DNA of 25,212 bases, taken from Deinococcus sp. (GTDB lineage Bacteria; Deinococcota; Deinococci; Deinococcales; Deinococcaceae). The position numbers were made by a program, and so were the translations under genes. The stretch covers positions 1 through 25,212 of the forward strand of contig JAGLBF010000018.1 in assembly GCA_018260375.1 (NCBI GenBank), in the 5' to 3' direction. The notes below the pieces were generated by a model. The model saw only the letters and a program-made list of their open reading frames with translations, did not search any database and was not told the DNA's origin. Positions 7,559-14,940 of the stretch are shown here, in pieces (positions within the stretch are counted from its first letter, which is position 1; every line of letters begins with the position of its first letter).

Positions 7559-8074
7559 TCAATCTTTCACATACGGACTACAATACTCTAAACTACGACA
7601 ATCGTATATCCTTATTCGCGAATCGACTAAACTTCTGCCAATCAAAGGCAGATTGCTATAATGCCCCCCAAACGACCTATCTTTAAAGTCTATTGAAACA
7701 CTTCCTGACGCTTGGTCTTGATACCAATGGCCCTTATAAACTGTATTGTTGCTTTCTAATTCACCCGCTGGGTGCCTAAGAGTTACTCTACCATCTCCAC
7801 TGAGTTCTATTAACGTATGGTTGAGCCTATATAGGCCAGCAAGCGATTCTTTGTTTAGATGTCTTGCACTATTAGTCCCTTGAAGAACATCAACAAATGG
7901 TAGAAAAAATAAAGTGCTGCCCGCCAACGAAATCATAGTCATGAAACCTAGCACAGTTCGTAGTTTCTTCTTGGAAAACAAGAAAAGTATAAATAGAATT
8001 CCTGTCAGGCACAACAGGATCTGAAAGCCGAAGAGTGAATCAGTTTGGGAGTATAAAGACCAGGCATCATGCAT
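7559..8074 (-). CDS. Uncharacterised two-helix membrane protein with a small C-terminal beta domain
   Basis: This 171-aa protein is not one I recognise. Two hydrophobic helices are visible (about residues 14-34, LFGFQILLCLTGILFILFLF, and about 42-62), separated by the positively charged SKKKLR. A soluble region of roughly 100 residues follows. It contains LAGLYRLNHTLIELSGDGRVTLRH and then KGHWYQD and SVSIDFKDRSF, a pattern like small lipocalin-type beta domains (G-x-Y-x-L, DGR, G-x-W). A strong ribosome binding site, GGAGG, lies about 9 nt before the ATG, supporting a real gene. It is convergent with the DUF4288-like gene, and both are AT-rich, suggesting one acquired segment. An immunity or stress role is possible but only a guess. 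Confidence 0.65.
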   Translation of the reverse strand: MHDAWSLYSQTDSLFGFQILLCLTGILFILFLFSKKKLRTVLGFMTMISLAGSTLFFLPFVDVLQGTNSARHLNKESLAGLYRLNHTLIELSGDGRVTLRHPAGELESNNTVYKGHWYQDQASGSVSIDFKDRSFGGHYSNLPLIGRSLVDSRIRIYDCRSLEYCSPYVKD

Positions 8075-8471
8075 ATTTCTCGCCTCCGCTCAGACTAGAA
8101 GAGAAGTTATTCAGGATGAATTCTAATCACTTGGTGTCAGAGAACTGTAAGATGTGGACAGAATTAAAGAAGACCAAAACATACCATTTACAGTGTTTCT
8201 TTAACTGGCTAGCCTATACGGGCAATACGAGCGAACTGTATTTTATTCAGTATCCTTGCCCCGCTCCAGCACGGGAAATCCAGCGGAAGCCGTGCGAGTT
8301 AAGCAGGGCGCGGGTGACCGTTACGGGGTTCCCTTCAAAGCGCATGCCAGAACGACTACCCCAGCCACTCAAAGACGAATGAAGCAGACCTCTGCAACGC
8401 AGGACTGGCGAGGTGGAAGGCAACAGACCGCCTAAAATTCAGGCTGCCCAGCAGGACATTTTGCCTCTTTG
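8075..8471. other. Gene-poor AT-rich to mixed region
   Basis: Nothing in this 397-bp stretch can be firmly called a gene. A plus-strand open frame from 8035 to 8382 overlaps the membrane-protein gene and has no recognisable features. A minus-strand frame ending at 8247 contains a protein-like tail (ATG at 8343-8345: MRFEGNPVTVTRALL then NSHGFRWISRAGAGQGY, 32 aa) that may be a gene remnant. Composition shifts back to GC-rich near 8260, marking the right edge of the AT-rich patch. Confidence 0.4.
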
Positions 8472-8606
8472 ATACGGATTCCGATTGATTCGGAAGTACG
8501 CCAAATCAATCAGGGCGAATGCGAGTGGGAACAGCATACGGACTGTGCGGTATGGAACTGCAGGCGGCGCTTTTCCGACTGTGGTGGAATGGAGCGTAGT
8601 CCGTAT
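8472..8606 (+). repeat. Interspersed structured repeat, copy 1 (upstream of thyA)
   Basis: This about 135-bp copy begins ATACGGATTCCGATTGATTC and ends AGTCCGTAT (8598-8606). An internal ATACGGACT (8536-8544) is the perfect inverted partner of the right end. The left module carries GATTGATT (8483-8490) and AATCAATC (8504-8511), an 8-bp hairpin. The segments GCGAGTGGGAACAGCATACGG and TTCCGACTGTGGTGGAAT recur almost unchanged in the copy at 22643-22776. It ends 34 bp before the thyA start codon. Confidence 0.85.
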
Positions 8607-8629
8607 GAGCTGAAGTTGCCAGAACCCTA

Positions 8630-8635
8630 TACACT
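8630..8635 (+). promoter_or_regulatory. Candidate leaderless -10 box for thyA
   Basis: TACACT ends 5 nt before the thyA ATG at 8641, and no Shine-Dalgarno sequence is visible in between. This spacing would start the transcript at or within a base or two of the start codon. No good -35 was found; the expected position falls at the junction with the repeat. Confidence 0.5.
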
Positions 8636-8640
8636 AAGCT

Positions 8641-9432
8641 ATGCAAACGTACCACAATCTTTTGCGGCATATTTTGGCCCAGGGCCATCACAAAGAAGAC
8701 CGCACGGGCACAGGCACACTCAGTATTTTTGGCGAGCAGATGCGCTTTGATCTCAGCGAAGGCTTTCCGCTTGTAACCACTAAAAAAGTACACCTTAAGT
8801 CGGTTATTCACGAATTACTGTGGTTTATACGGGGCGATACAAATATCAAGTACCTGAATGATAACGGCGTGACCATTTGGGATGAATGGGCCGACGAAGA
8901 CGGCGACCTGGGGCCAGTGTATGGCAAACAGTGGCGCAGTTGGCCTACAGGGGGCGGTTCTATTGACCAACTGGCCGACGTGATAGAACAGATAAAAATC
9001 AACCCTGATAGCCGCCGTCTTATTGTAAATGCCTGGAATGTTGCTGAGCTGCCCGGTATGGCTTTGCCACCGTGCCACTTGCTGTTTCAGTTTTATGTGG
9101 CTGAGGGCAAACTCAGCTGCCAGCTTTATCAGCGCAGTGGAGACGCCTTTTTGGGTGTGCCTTTTAATATCGCTTCTTACGCCCTTTTAACGATGATGGT
9201 TGCCCAGGTGTGCGGCCTTGAGCCAGGTGAATTTATTTGGACGGGCGGTGACTGTCATATTTACCTGAATCATTTAGAACAAGTGCAGACACAGCTCCAG
9301 CGTGAGCCGCGCCCTTTGCCCACCATGCACCTCAACCCCGAAATTACAAGTATCTTTGATTTTAAATACGAGGACTTTAAGCTGGAAGACTACAACCCTT
9401 ATCCAGCGATACGGGCAACGGTGGCCGTGTGA
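8641..9432 (+). CDS. thyA: Thymidylate synthase
   Basis: This 263-aa enzyme methylates dUMP to dTMP using methylene-tetrahydrofolate, which becomes dihydrofolate. The catalytic cysteine is Cys145 in ALPPCHLLFQF. Other family motifs are DRTGTGTLSIFGEQMRFDL, the FPLVTTKKVHLKSVIHELLW substrate region (only part quoted), CQLYQRSGDAFLGVPFNIAS and HIYLNHLEQV. Length and start match the E. coli enzyme (264 aa). The start is at 8641 with a TANNNT box just upstream and no ribosome binding site. folA follows with a 1-nt overlap, the classic pairing in which DHFR regenerates the folate that ThyA oxidises. Confidence 0.97.
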   Translation: MQTYHNLLRHILAQGHHKEDRTGTGTLSIFGEQMRFDLSEGFPLVTTKKVHLKSVIHELLWFIRGDTNIKYLNDNGVTIWDEWADEDGDLGPVYGKQWRSWPTGGGSIDQLADVIEQIKINPDSRRLIVNAWNVAELPGMALPPCHLLFQFYVAEGKLSCQLYQRSGDAFLGVPFNIASYALLTMMVAQVCGLEPGEFIWTGGDCHIYLNHLEQVQTQLQREPRPLPTMHLNPEITSIFDFKYEDFKLEDYNPYPAIRATVAV

Positions 9433-9947
9433 TGAGCCCTGCTACACCTCAGTTGGTTGCCGTAGTTGCTATGACCAACAACCACGTTATTGGTAAAGAC
9501 GGCAGTATACCGTGGCATTTACCCGCCGATATGCATCACTTTAAGCAAATGACTATGGCTAAGCCGTGTGTGATGAGCCGAAAAGTGTGGGATTCGCTGT
9601 ATGTGCGGCCCCTTCCTGGCCGGGAAAACATTGTGCTGACCCGTCAACCTGGTTTTGTCGCCGTAGGTGCCCAGGTGGCGCACTCACCCCAGCAAGCGCT
9701 GGCTCTGGCAGGAGAAGCCCGTGAGGTAGCGATCATCGGCGGAGCAGAAATCTACGCGCTGTACTGGTCGCAGCTCAGCCGCCTAGAGCTGACCATTATT
9801 GACACTCAACTACAAGGCGACACGTTCTTTCCCACTTTTCCCGCTGCACACGAAGCTGATCAGTGGCAACTCACCGCCGAAAAGCGGCGCCCCGCCGACG
9901 ATCGCAACGCCTACGCGCTGAAGTTTCAAACCTGGCAGCGCAAGTAG
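9432..9947 (+). CDS. folA: Dihydrofolate reductase with a divergent NADPH-site motif
   Basis: This 171-aa enzyme reduces dihydrofolate to tetrahydrofolate with NADPH. VVAMTNNHVIGKDGSIPWHLPADMHHF (quoted as VIGKDGSIPWHLPADM) includes the catalytic acid Asp33 and the conserved Trp28. RPLPGRENIVLTR, AIIGGAEIYALYW and the DTFFP ending are typical. The usual IMGRxTW motif reads VMSRKVW here, so Gly is Ser49 and Thr is Val52, both at positions that contact NADPH in known DHFRs. One residue is also inserted before RPLPGR. The start is ATG at 9432, which overlaps the thyA stop (TGATG); a GTG one codon upstream is also possible. It is co-transcribed with thyA. Confidence 0.92.
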   Translation: MSPATPQLVAVVAMTNNHVIGKDGSIPWHLPADMHHFKQMTMAKPCVMSRKVWDSLYVRPLPGRENIVLTRQPGFVAVGAQVAHSPQQALALAGEAREVAIIGGAEIYALYWSQLSRLELTIIDTQLQGDTFFPTFPAAHEADQWQLTAEKRRPADDRNAYALKFQTWQRK

Positions 9948-9972
9948 CCGCAGCAACCAGTAGATACAGTTA

Positions 9973-10644
9973 TCAGCCAGGGGTAGTATTTTTCGCCGTC
10001 ACCTGATCCGTGGAGGTATCCCTGTACGGATACTCTTCTACCAATGCGTCACGCTGCACCACCTGGCCGCCTGCATACTCTAGGGCACGGCTGAGTACAA
10101 TTTCCCAGTTGGAATGTTGCAGCCACTTGATGCCTGAGCGGTACACAGCACGGTCAAAGCCGTTGCTGGAGCGCACCACGCTCTCAATATCCAGCTCAAA
10201 GTGAGTGCTGCTAACAGGCCGCGCACTCACTTTGACAAGGCCCGCGTCGGGGTGTTGGCACAGGGTGCGAATGGTAAAGCTGAGTGGCGTAATGTCAGAA
10301 ACCTGCACCTTGCCCACGCGCAGCAAAAACAGCCGGATGTCAAGCTTTTCGCCCTCACGCACCCGACTTTGGGGCGGGCGGCGGCGAAATACCCACGAAA
10401 GCAGCGACGGCATATACTCGGGGAAGTGCTGCAAAAGGGTATCAATCACTTCTGGCGCGCTGTGGACGCTGCCGCGCACCTCGGCCCAGACTTTGCGGCG
10501 CACCACTGGCCCTACACCGTCTCGCAGGCTGGTTAGCTGCTCGCTGCGTGCCTTAGCCTGGGGAAGCTGGCCCAGCAGGGTGAAGGTAGCAGTGGCGCTG
10601 CCCAGCACCAACAGGGTAGAGGAAACGGCGCGGCGCGAAGTCAT
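9973..10644 (-). CDS. Membrane-anchored or secreted protein, DUF1990-like
   Basis: This 223-aa protein is mostly uncharacterised. The N-terminus (MTSRRAVSSTLLVLGSATATF) is a signal peptide or anchor with one hydrophobic segment, about residues 7-25. The rest contains VWAEVRGSVHSAPEVIDTLL, RLFLLRVGKVQVSDITPLSF, then TIRTLCQHPDAGLVKVSARP and a late FDIESVVRSS-like segment (FELDIESVVRSS). This resembles DUF1990/SRPBCC-type proteins, in which TLxGHPEAGxITF is followed by an IxSxARSS strand; the match is by eye. It is convergent with folA (25-bp gap) and divergent from the FAD enzyme. A TAGGAT box 6 nt before the ATG suggests a leaderless transcript. Confidence 0.6.
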   Translation of the reverse strand: MTSRRAVSSTLLVLGSATATFTLLGQLPQAKARSEQLTSLRDGVGPVVRRKVWAEVRGSVHSAPEVIDTLLQHFPEYMPSLLSWVFRRRPPQSRVREGEKLDIRLFLLRVGKVQVSDITPLSFTIRTLCQHPDAGLVKVSARPVSSTHFELDIESVVRSSNGFDRAVYRSGIKWLQHSNWEIVLSRALEYAGGQVVQRDALVEEYPYRDTSTDQVTAKNTTPG

Positions 10645-10650
10645 TTGGTT

Positions 10651-10656
10651 ATCCTA
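10651..10656 (-). promoter_or_regulatory. Candidate leaderless -10 box for the DUF1990-like gene
   Basis: On the minus strand TAGGAT is followed by six nucleotides (AACCAA) and then the ATG at 10644. The spacing puts the transcription start at the start codon. Confidence 0.5.
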
Positions 10657-10684
10657 AGCCAAGCGGCGCAGTGCCGGTCTTTAT

Positions 10685-10777
10685 CAAAGCTAAAGGTGCA
10701 GAACTATCTAGAGGACTATCTTCTAGCTTCTACCATTCACCTTCTGCTCTCCCCTTCCCATTTACCAAAGCTAAAGG
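10685..10777. repeat. Pair of 12-bp direct repeats between divergent genes
   Basis: CAAAGCTAAAGG occurs at 10685-10696 and again at 10766-10777, in the gap between the DUF1990-like gene and the FAD enzyme. The core GCTAAAGG also occurs just before pxpA (12335-12342). It may be a regulator binding site, but no palindromic structure is present. Confidence 0.4.
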
Positions 10778-10804
10778 CTGCTGCTCGCCGCGCCGCGCCT
10801 GCGC

Positions 10805-10810
10805 TAGCTT
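10805..10810 (+). promoter_or_regulatory. Candidate leaderless -10 box for the FAD oxidoreductase gene
   Basis: TAGCTT is followed by six nucleotides (AACCCC) and the ATG at 10817, with no Shine-Dalgarno sequence. A -35 box is not evident. Confidence 0.5.
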
Positions 10811-10816
10811 AACCCC

Positions 10817-12244
10817 ATGAAGCTTGACGCGGTGGTAGTGGGCGCTGGCCCCAATGGTCTTTCGGCGGCGATCACTCTGGCGCGTGCAGGGCTGAGGGTG
10901 CAGGTGATTGAGGCACATGACCAGGTGGGCGGCGGCCTGAGCAGCCAGGCGCTGACCTTGCCAGGCTTTACCCATGACTACGGCTCTGCTATTCACCCGC
11001 TGGCGGCAGCCAGTCCTGCCTTTCGCCAGTGGCCCCTGCACGCATTTGGGTTAGACTGGATACACCCCGGAGCGCCCGTAGCCCACCCACTGGCGGCGGC
11101 GCTAGGCGGCGGCATTGTGCTGGAGCGCAATCTTGACCAGATGGTAGCGCTGTTGGGGCCAGACGGAGCGACTTACCGCCGCCTGTTGGGGCCGCTGCTC
11201 CGTGACTGGCAAGGGCTGCTTGATGATATTTTGCGCCCGCTGATTCACTGGCCCGCCCACCCTTTTACGCTCGCCCGGTTTGGGTTGCGCGGCCTGCCCT
11301 CAGCGCAGATGTTGGCGGCGCTGTTTGACACGCCGCAGGCCCGCGCCCTGATTGCGGGTATGGCGGCCCACACCACGTTACCACTCAGCACCCCCGGTAC
11401 AGGTGCTATGACGTTGGTGCTGCTGCTCCTTGCGCACGCGGTGGGCTGGCCTTTTCCGCGTGGTGGCGCGCAGGCACTCGCTCAGGCGATGCAAAGCTAC
11501 CTGGAATATCTGGGCGGTGAAGTGATAACGGGCGTGCGCGTTGAGCGCCGCGAACAGTTGCCCCCCAGCCGCGTGGTGCTGGTAGACAGCAGCCCCCAGG
11601 TGCTTTTGGGATTACTAGGCGACCAAGCCCCGGCCTCTTACCGCGCCGCCCTAGAGCGGTTTCGCTACGGCCCAGGCATCCAAAAGTTTGACTACGCCCT
11701 GAGTGCGCCCGTGCCCTGGGAAAACCCGCAGATGCTGCGCGCCGCCACCGTCCATGTAGGCGGTACCTTTGCCGAAATTTCCGCCTCCGAGCGCCACCAC
11801 GGCGGCCCGCGCCCGTATGTATTAGCGGCGCAGCACACCCTCTTTGACCCGGCCCGCGCCCCTCAGGGTCACCACACCTTTTGGGCCTATGCACACGTGA
11901 GCAGCGCCAGCAGCGCCGACATAACCGCGCAGGTAGAAGCTCAGCTAGAGCGCTTTGCACCTGGGTTTGCCGGCACTGTTTTGGCCCGGACCCAGACCAC
12001 CGCCCTCACCTTGCAGCACTTTAGCCCCGTATTTCAGGGCGGTGATGTCAACGGGGGCAAGGGCGACCTGCTCGGTCTGCTGATGCGCCCTACCTTATCG
12101 GTGACGCCTTACCGCACGCCCGTCAAGGGCTGGTATCTGTGCTCTAGCAGCACGCCGCCAGGCGGAGGAATACACGGCATGGCGGGCTACCACGCGGCGC
12201 TGACCGCCCTCAGAGATGAATTTGGCGTGCAGGAGAGCGTGTAG
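10817..12244 (+). CDS. Phytoene dehydrogenase-like FAD-dependent oxidoreductase
   Basis: This 475-aa protein belongs to the phytoene desaturase/amine-oxidase-like flavoprotein group (COG1233 type). The N-terminal FAD-binding fold is clear: VVVGAGPNGLSAAITLARAG, then VIEAHDQVGGGLSS (residues about 6-44). A second FAD motif near the C-terminus reads GWYLCSSSTPPGGGIHGMAG. The substrate is not evident. Carotenoid-related desaturation or oxidation is suggested by family, but many members of this group act on other substrates, and no other carotenoid gene is nearby. It lies upstream of pxpA in the same direction with a 99-bp gap, so co-transcription is possible, although pxpA has its own candidate promoter. 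Confidence 0.85.
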   Translation: MKLDAVVVGAGPNGLSAAITLARAGLRVQVIEAHDQVGGGLSSQALTLPGFTHDYGSAIHPLAAASPAFRQWPLHAFGLDWIHPGAPVAHPLAAALGGGIVLERNLDQMVALLGPDGATYRRLLGPLLRDWQGLLDDILRPLIHWPAHPFTLARFGLRGLPSAQMLAALFDTPQARALIAGMAAHTTLPLSTPGTGAMTLVLLLLAHAVGWPFPRGGAQALAQAMQSYLEYLGGEVITGVRVERREQLPPSRVVLVDSSPQVLLGLLGDQAPASYRAALERFRYGPGIQKFDYALSAPVPWENPQMLRAATVHVGGTFAEISASERHHGGPRPYVLAAQHTLFDPARAPQGHHTFWAYAHVSSASSADITAQVEAQLERFAPGFAGTVLARTQTTALTLQHFSPVFQGGDVNGGKGDLLGLLMRPTLSVTPYRTPVKGWYLCSSSTPPGGGIHGMAGYHAALTALRDEFGVQESV

Positions 12245-12331
12245 CAAAGCAGGCTCAGGGCAAAACAAGGGTCCTGCGGCGTTTGAATCCTGGATACGCG
12301 CCACTTTCCCACCTGAGGCTCCAATTTGCCT

Positions 12332-12337
12332 TATGCT
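12332..12337 (+). promoter_or_regulatory. Candidate leaderless -10 box for pxpA
   Basis: TATGCT is followed by six nucleotides (AAAGGC) and the ATG at 12344. The position supports the ATG at 12344 over the upstream TTG at 12326, which lies before the box. Confidence 0.5.
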
Positions 12338-12343
12338 AAAGGC

Positions 12344-13123
12344 ATGGATCTCAATGCAGATGCGGGCGAGTCATTTGGGCACTGGCCGTTAGGCAACGAT
12401 GAGGCGCTGTTTCCGCTGCTCACCAGCGTGAACTTGGCCCTCGGCTTTCATGCGGGCGACCCCCTGACCCTTCACGCCGCTGTCAAACGTGCCGCGCAGC
12501 ACGGGCTGGGCATCGGCGCACACCCTGGTTATCCTGATTTGGTGGGCTTTGGGCGCCGGGCGATGGCGCTGAGTGCTGCCGATATCTACGCCAGTACGGT
12601 GTATCAGCTGGGGGCCTTGCAGGGCTTTTTGAACATAGAGGGCGCAGCCTTGCAGCACGTCAAGCCACACGGGGCCATGCACGGACAGATTCATGAGCAA
12701 GTGGATGCGGGCGAAGCGTTTTGTGAGGCTGTGTCGCAACTGTACCCAGGCACGCGCCTGATGGTGCTGGCTGGCCCAGCAGGTGAGCAACTGGCGCAAC
12801 AAGCGCAGGCGGCGGGGCTCAGGGTGGCCCGCGAAGCCTTTCCAGAGCGGGCCTATACCGCTGATGGCAAACTGGCCTCACGTCAACTGCCGGGCAGCAG
12901 CATCCACGACCCGCAGCAGGCCGCCCAGCGTGCGCTGGCTATGGCACGTGGTGAGGTAGTCAGCCTTGAAGGACAGCTGGTGGCGCTTAAGGTAGATACG
13001 CTGTGCATTCACGGTGACAACCCTGTAGCGGTAGACATTGCCCGCGCCATTCATGAGGCATTTGACGCAGCGGGGCTGACGTTGTCGCGGCTGGGTGCAT
13101 CCAGACTGGGCTTAGACGCTTGA
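12344..13123 (+). CDS. pxpA: 5-oxoprolinase subunit A (LamB/YcsF family)
   Basis: This 259-aa subunit of the ATP-dependent PxpABC 5-oxoprolinase converts 5-oxoproline (pyroglutamate) to glutamate. Family motifs are DLNADAGESFGHW, NLALGFHAGDP, GIGAHPGYPDLVGFGRR, HVKPHGAMH and CIHGDNPVAV. The usual NIACGFHAGDP reads NLALGFHAGDP, losing a commonly conserved cysteine. The frame is open back to a TTG at 12326, but the ATG at 12344 gives the standard MDLNxDxGE start and has a -10-like box placed for a leaderless transcript. The stop overlaps the next start as TGATG (13121-13125). Confidence 0.92.
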   Translation: MDLNADAGESFGHWPLGNDEALFPLLTSVNLALGFHAGDPLTLHAAVKRAAQHGLGIGAHPGYPDLVGFGRRAMALSAADIYASTVYQLGALQGFLNIEGAALQHVKPHGAMHGQIHEQVDAGEAFCEAVSQLYPGTRLMVLAGPAGEQLAQQAQAAGLRVAREAFPERAYTADGKLASRQLPGSSIHDPQQAAQRALAMARGEVVSLEGQLVALKVDTLCIHGDNPVAVDIARAIHEAFDAAGLTLSRLGASRLGLDA

Positions 13124-14634
13124 TGTCTGGCGCTAGCGCCTACTGGTATTACCGCCCTGCTGACCCTGACCGGCAGCAGCTTCTGGCGGCGCTGGCCCGC
13201 GCACTGCGTGAGGCGGCAAGCGGGCAGCTAGAGGGCGTGCTAGAAGCCGTACCCGGGTACACGGCCCTGTATGTAGAGTACGACCCACAGGCCCTGCCGC
13301 TCGCCGCACTGCAGCAGTGGGTGAACGACTGGCAGCCACAGGAGCAAGCGGCGCGATCTGCCGTGCGTATTCCTGTGGTGTATGACGGCGAAGACCTGCC
13401 CGAAGTGGCTCAGCGTGCGGGGTTGAGCGTGCAGCAAGCTATTGACCTGCACACAAGCGCCACATACCATGTGCGGGCACTGGGGTTTGTGGCGGGCTTT
13501 CCATTTATGGAAACCACACCGCCGCCCTTGCAGGCGCCGCGCCGCGCTTCACCACGCCCCAAAGTCAGTGCTCACTCGCTGGCGGTGGCCGGCGCACAAA
13601 CGGGCATCTATCCTGTAGAGGCTCCTGGGGGCTGGAACCTGCTGGGGCATACGCTGGTGGCCTTGTACGATCCCCACGCGCCGCAGCCCTTTTTGCTAGA
13701 ACCCGGCGACCAGGTACAGTTTTTGCCCACTGAGGGCGAGGTACCGCCTGCCCTCAGCCCGTTGTCACTGCTGCCCGACTCGCCCAGGTTGCCGGTGCTT
13801 CAAGTGCAGCGTCCTGGTTTGCAAGACTTGGTGATGGACGGGGGGCGCGTGGGAAGCGCCCATCACGGCCTGGTGCGTTCAGGTGTGCAAGACGCTCAGG
13901 CTGCTGCTATTGCCGCGCAGTTGCTGGGTAATCCGCCCCATTCGGCGCTGCTTGAAATGCCCCTTAAAGGCCCTACCCTGCGCGTGCTGAGCACGGCAAC
14001 GCTGGCCTGTACAGGCGGGCTGGTGGCAGTGGTCAACGGACAGGAGCAGTTGCCTTACAGTTCGTTTGAGGTGCAATCAGGCGACGTGCTCAGCTTTCGC
14101 CCAGGGCGCGGCAGGATAGGTTACTTGGCGCTGTGCGGCGGCCTGGAAACTGTGCCCTTTTTAGGCAGCAGTAGCAGCGACCTCAAGGCAGGGCTAGGAC
14201 GGCCTTTGCAGGCGGGCGACTTACTGGGCGCACAGAGTGAGCATAAGCGTCTGGCGCGGCAATTTGTGCCGTACTGGGTCACGGCCCCTCTTCGTACTGT
14301 GCCGCTGCGCCTGCTTCCTCTGGCCGCAGACAGCCGCATTGACCCTGTTGACCTAGCGGCGTTGTGTGCCCGTCCCTACACCCTGCGCGACCTTGACCGC
14401 ATGGCGGCGCGCCTGAGCGGTGAGGCCCTGGCAGGCGGAGAAATCAGGTCAGAAGCCTCGCCCGTAGGCACGGTGCAAATTCCCCCTTCAGGCGAGCCGA
14501 TGATCTTGTTGCAAGACAAAGGCACCATGGGTGGCTACCGCACCCCCGCCCGCGTACACCCTGCTGATCTGCCGAGGCTGGCACAGTCCCTGCCCGGCAG
14601 TAAGGTGCAGTTTATCGCCGCGCTTGCAGAGTAA
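13123..14634 (+). CDS. pxpBC: 5-oxoprolinase subunits B and C fused (PxpB-PxpC)
   Basis: This 503-aa protein joins the KipI-like PxpB (about residues 1-215) and the KipA-like PxpC (about 225-503). The PxpB part has PGYTALYVEYDP, then LGFVAGFPFMET and GAQTGIYPVEAPGGWNLLG. The PxpC part begins with LPVLQVQRPGLQDLVMDGGR and SGVQDAQAAAIAAQLLGN and ends with LLQDKGTMGGYRTPARVH, all typical. Together with pxpA it provides a complete 5-oxoprolinase in two genes. The ATG at 13123 overlaps the pxpA stop; a TTG one codon earlier is also possible. A copy of the interspersed repeat begins right after the stop codon. Confidence 0.92.
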   Translation: MSGASAYWYYRPADPDRQQLLAALARALREAASGQLEGVLEAVPGYTALYVEYDPQALPLAALQQWVNDWQPQEQAARSAVRIPVVYDGEDLPEVAQRAGLSVQQAIDLHTSATYHVRALGFVAGFPFMETTPPPLQAPRRASPRPKVSAHSLAVAGAQTGIYPVEAPGGWNLLGHTLVALYDPHAPQPFLLEPGDQVQFLPTEGEVPPALSPLSLLPDSPRLPVLQVQRPGLQDLVMDGGRVGSAHHGLVRSGVQDAQAAAIAAQLLGNPPHSALLEMPLKGPTLRVLSTATLACTGGLVAVVNGQEQLPYSSFEVQSGDVLSFRPGRGRIGYLALCGGLETVPFLGSSSSDLKAGLGRPLQAGDLLGAQSEHKRLARQFVPYWVTAPLRTVPLRLLPLAADSRIDPVDLAALCARPYTLRDLDRMAARLSGEALAGGEIRSEASPVGTVQIPPSGEPMILLQDKGTMGGYRTPARVHPADLPRLAQSLPGSKVQFIAALAE

Positions 14635-14635
14635 A

Positions 14636-14768
14636 ATAGGCCTGCCGCGAGAAGTGGAACAGCTGGAATGACACTGCCTGTACCGCCATACCGCGAAACC
14701 CGTATTTCTCCTTATCACATCCGCTCGATTGAATATGAAATAACTAGATTCAATCGGAATCCGTATCA
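14636..14768 (-). repeat. Interspersed structured repeat, copy 2 (after pxpBC)
   Basis: Read on the minus strand, this copy begins TGATACGGATTCCGATTGAA and continues to ATACGGGTTTCGCGGTATGG, which is identical to the copy at 22643-22776. It ends GCGGCAGGCCTATT next to the pxpBC stop codon. The internal hairpin CGATTGAAT (14726-14734) with ATTCAATCG (14748-14756) is perfect. The remaining 172 bp to the next gene (14769-14940) hold only a weak hairpin at about 14888-14906 and no gene I can support. Confidence 0.8.
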
Positions 14769-14940
14769 GAACAGTATAAAATTCGTCCAGAAAAACACAA
14801 TTCCACAGTCATTTGCTAAGAATCCCCCTTTTCTGGAACACTTTATTTCAGAAAATTAGAGTGATGGCGTTTCAGGTAGTCTTCCAGGGCTGCTGGAGAT
14901 GCTGCACCAACAAGCTCCTAAGTGAATCTACTAGGTAGTA

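Noticed and set aside
7486..7686. 66-aa plus-strand open frame
   Set aside because: It overlaps the 3' end of the minus-strand membrane-protein gene, in AT-rich DNA, and has no family features.
8035..8382. 115-aa plus-strand open frame
   Set aside because: It overlaps the start of the membrane-protein gene, has no ribosome binding site and no family features.
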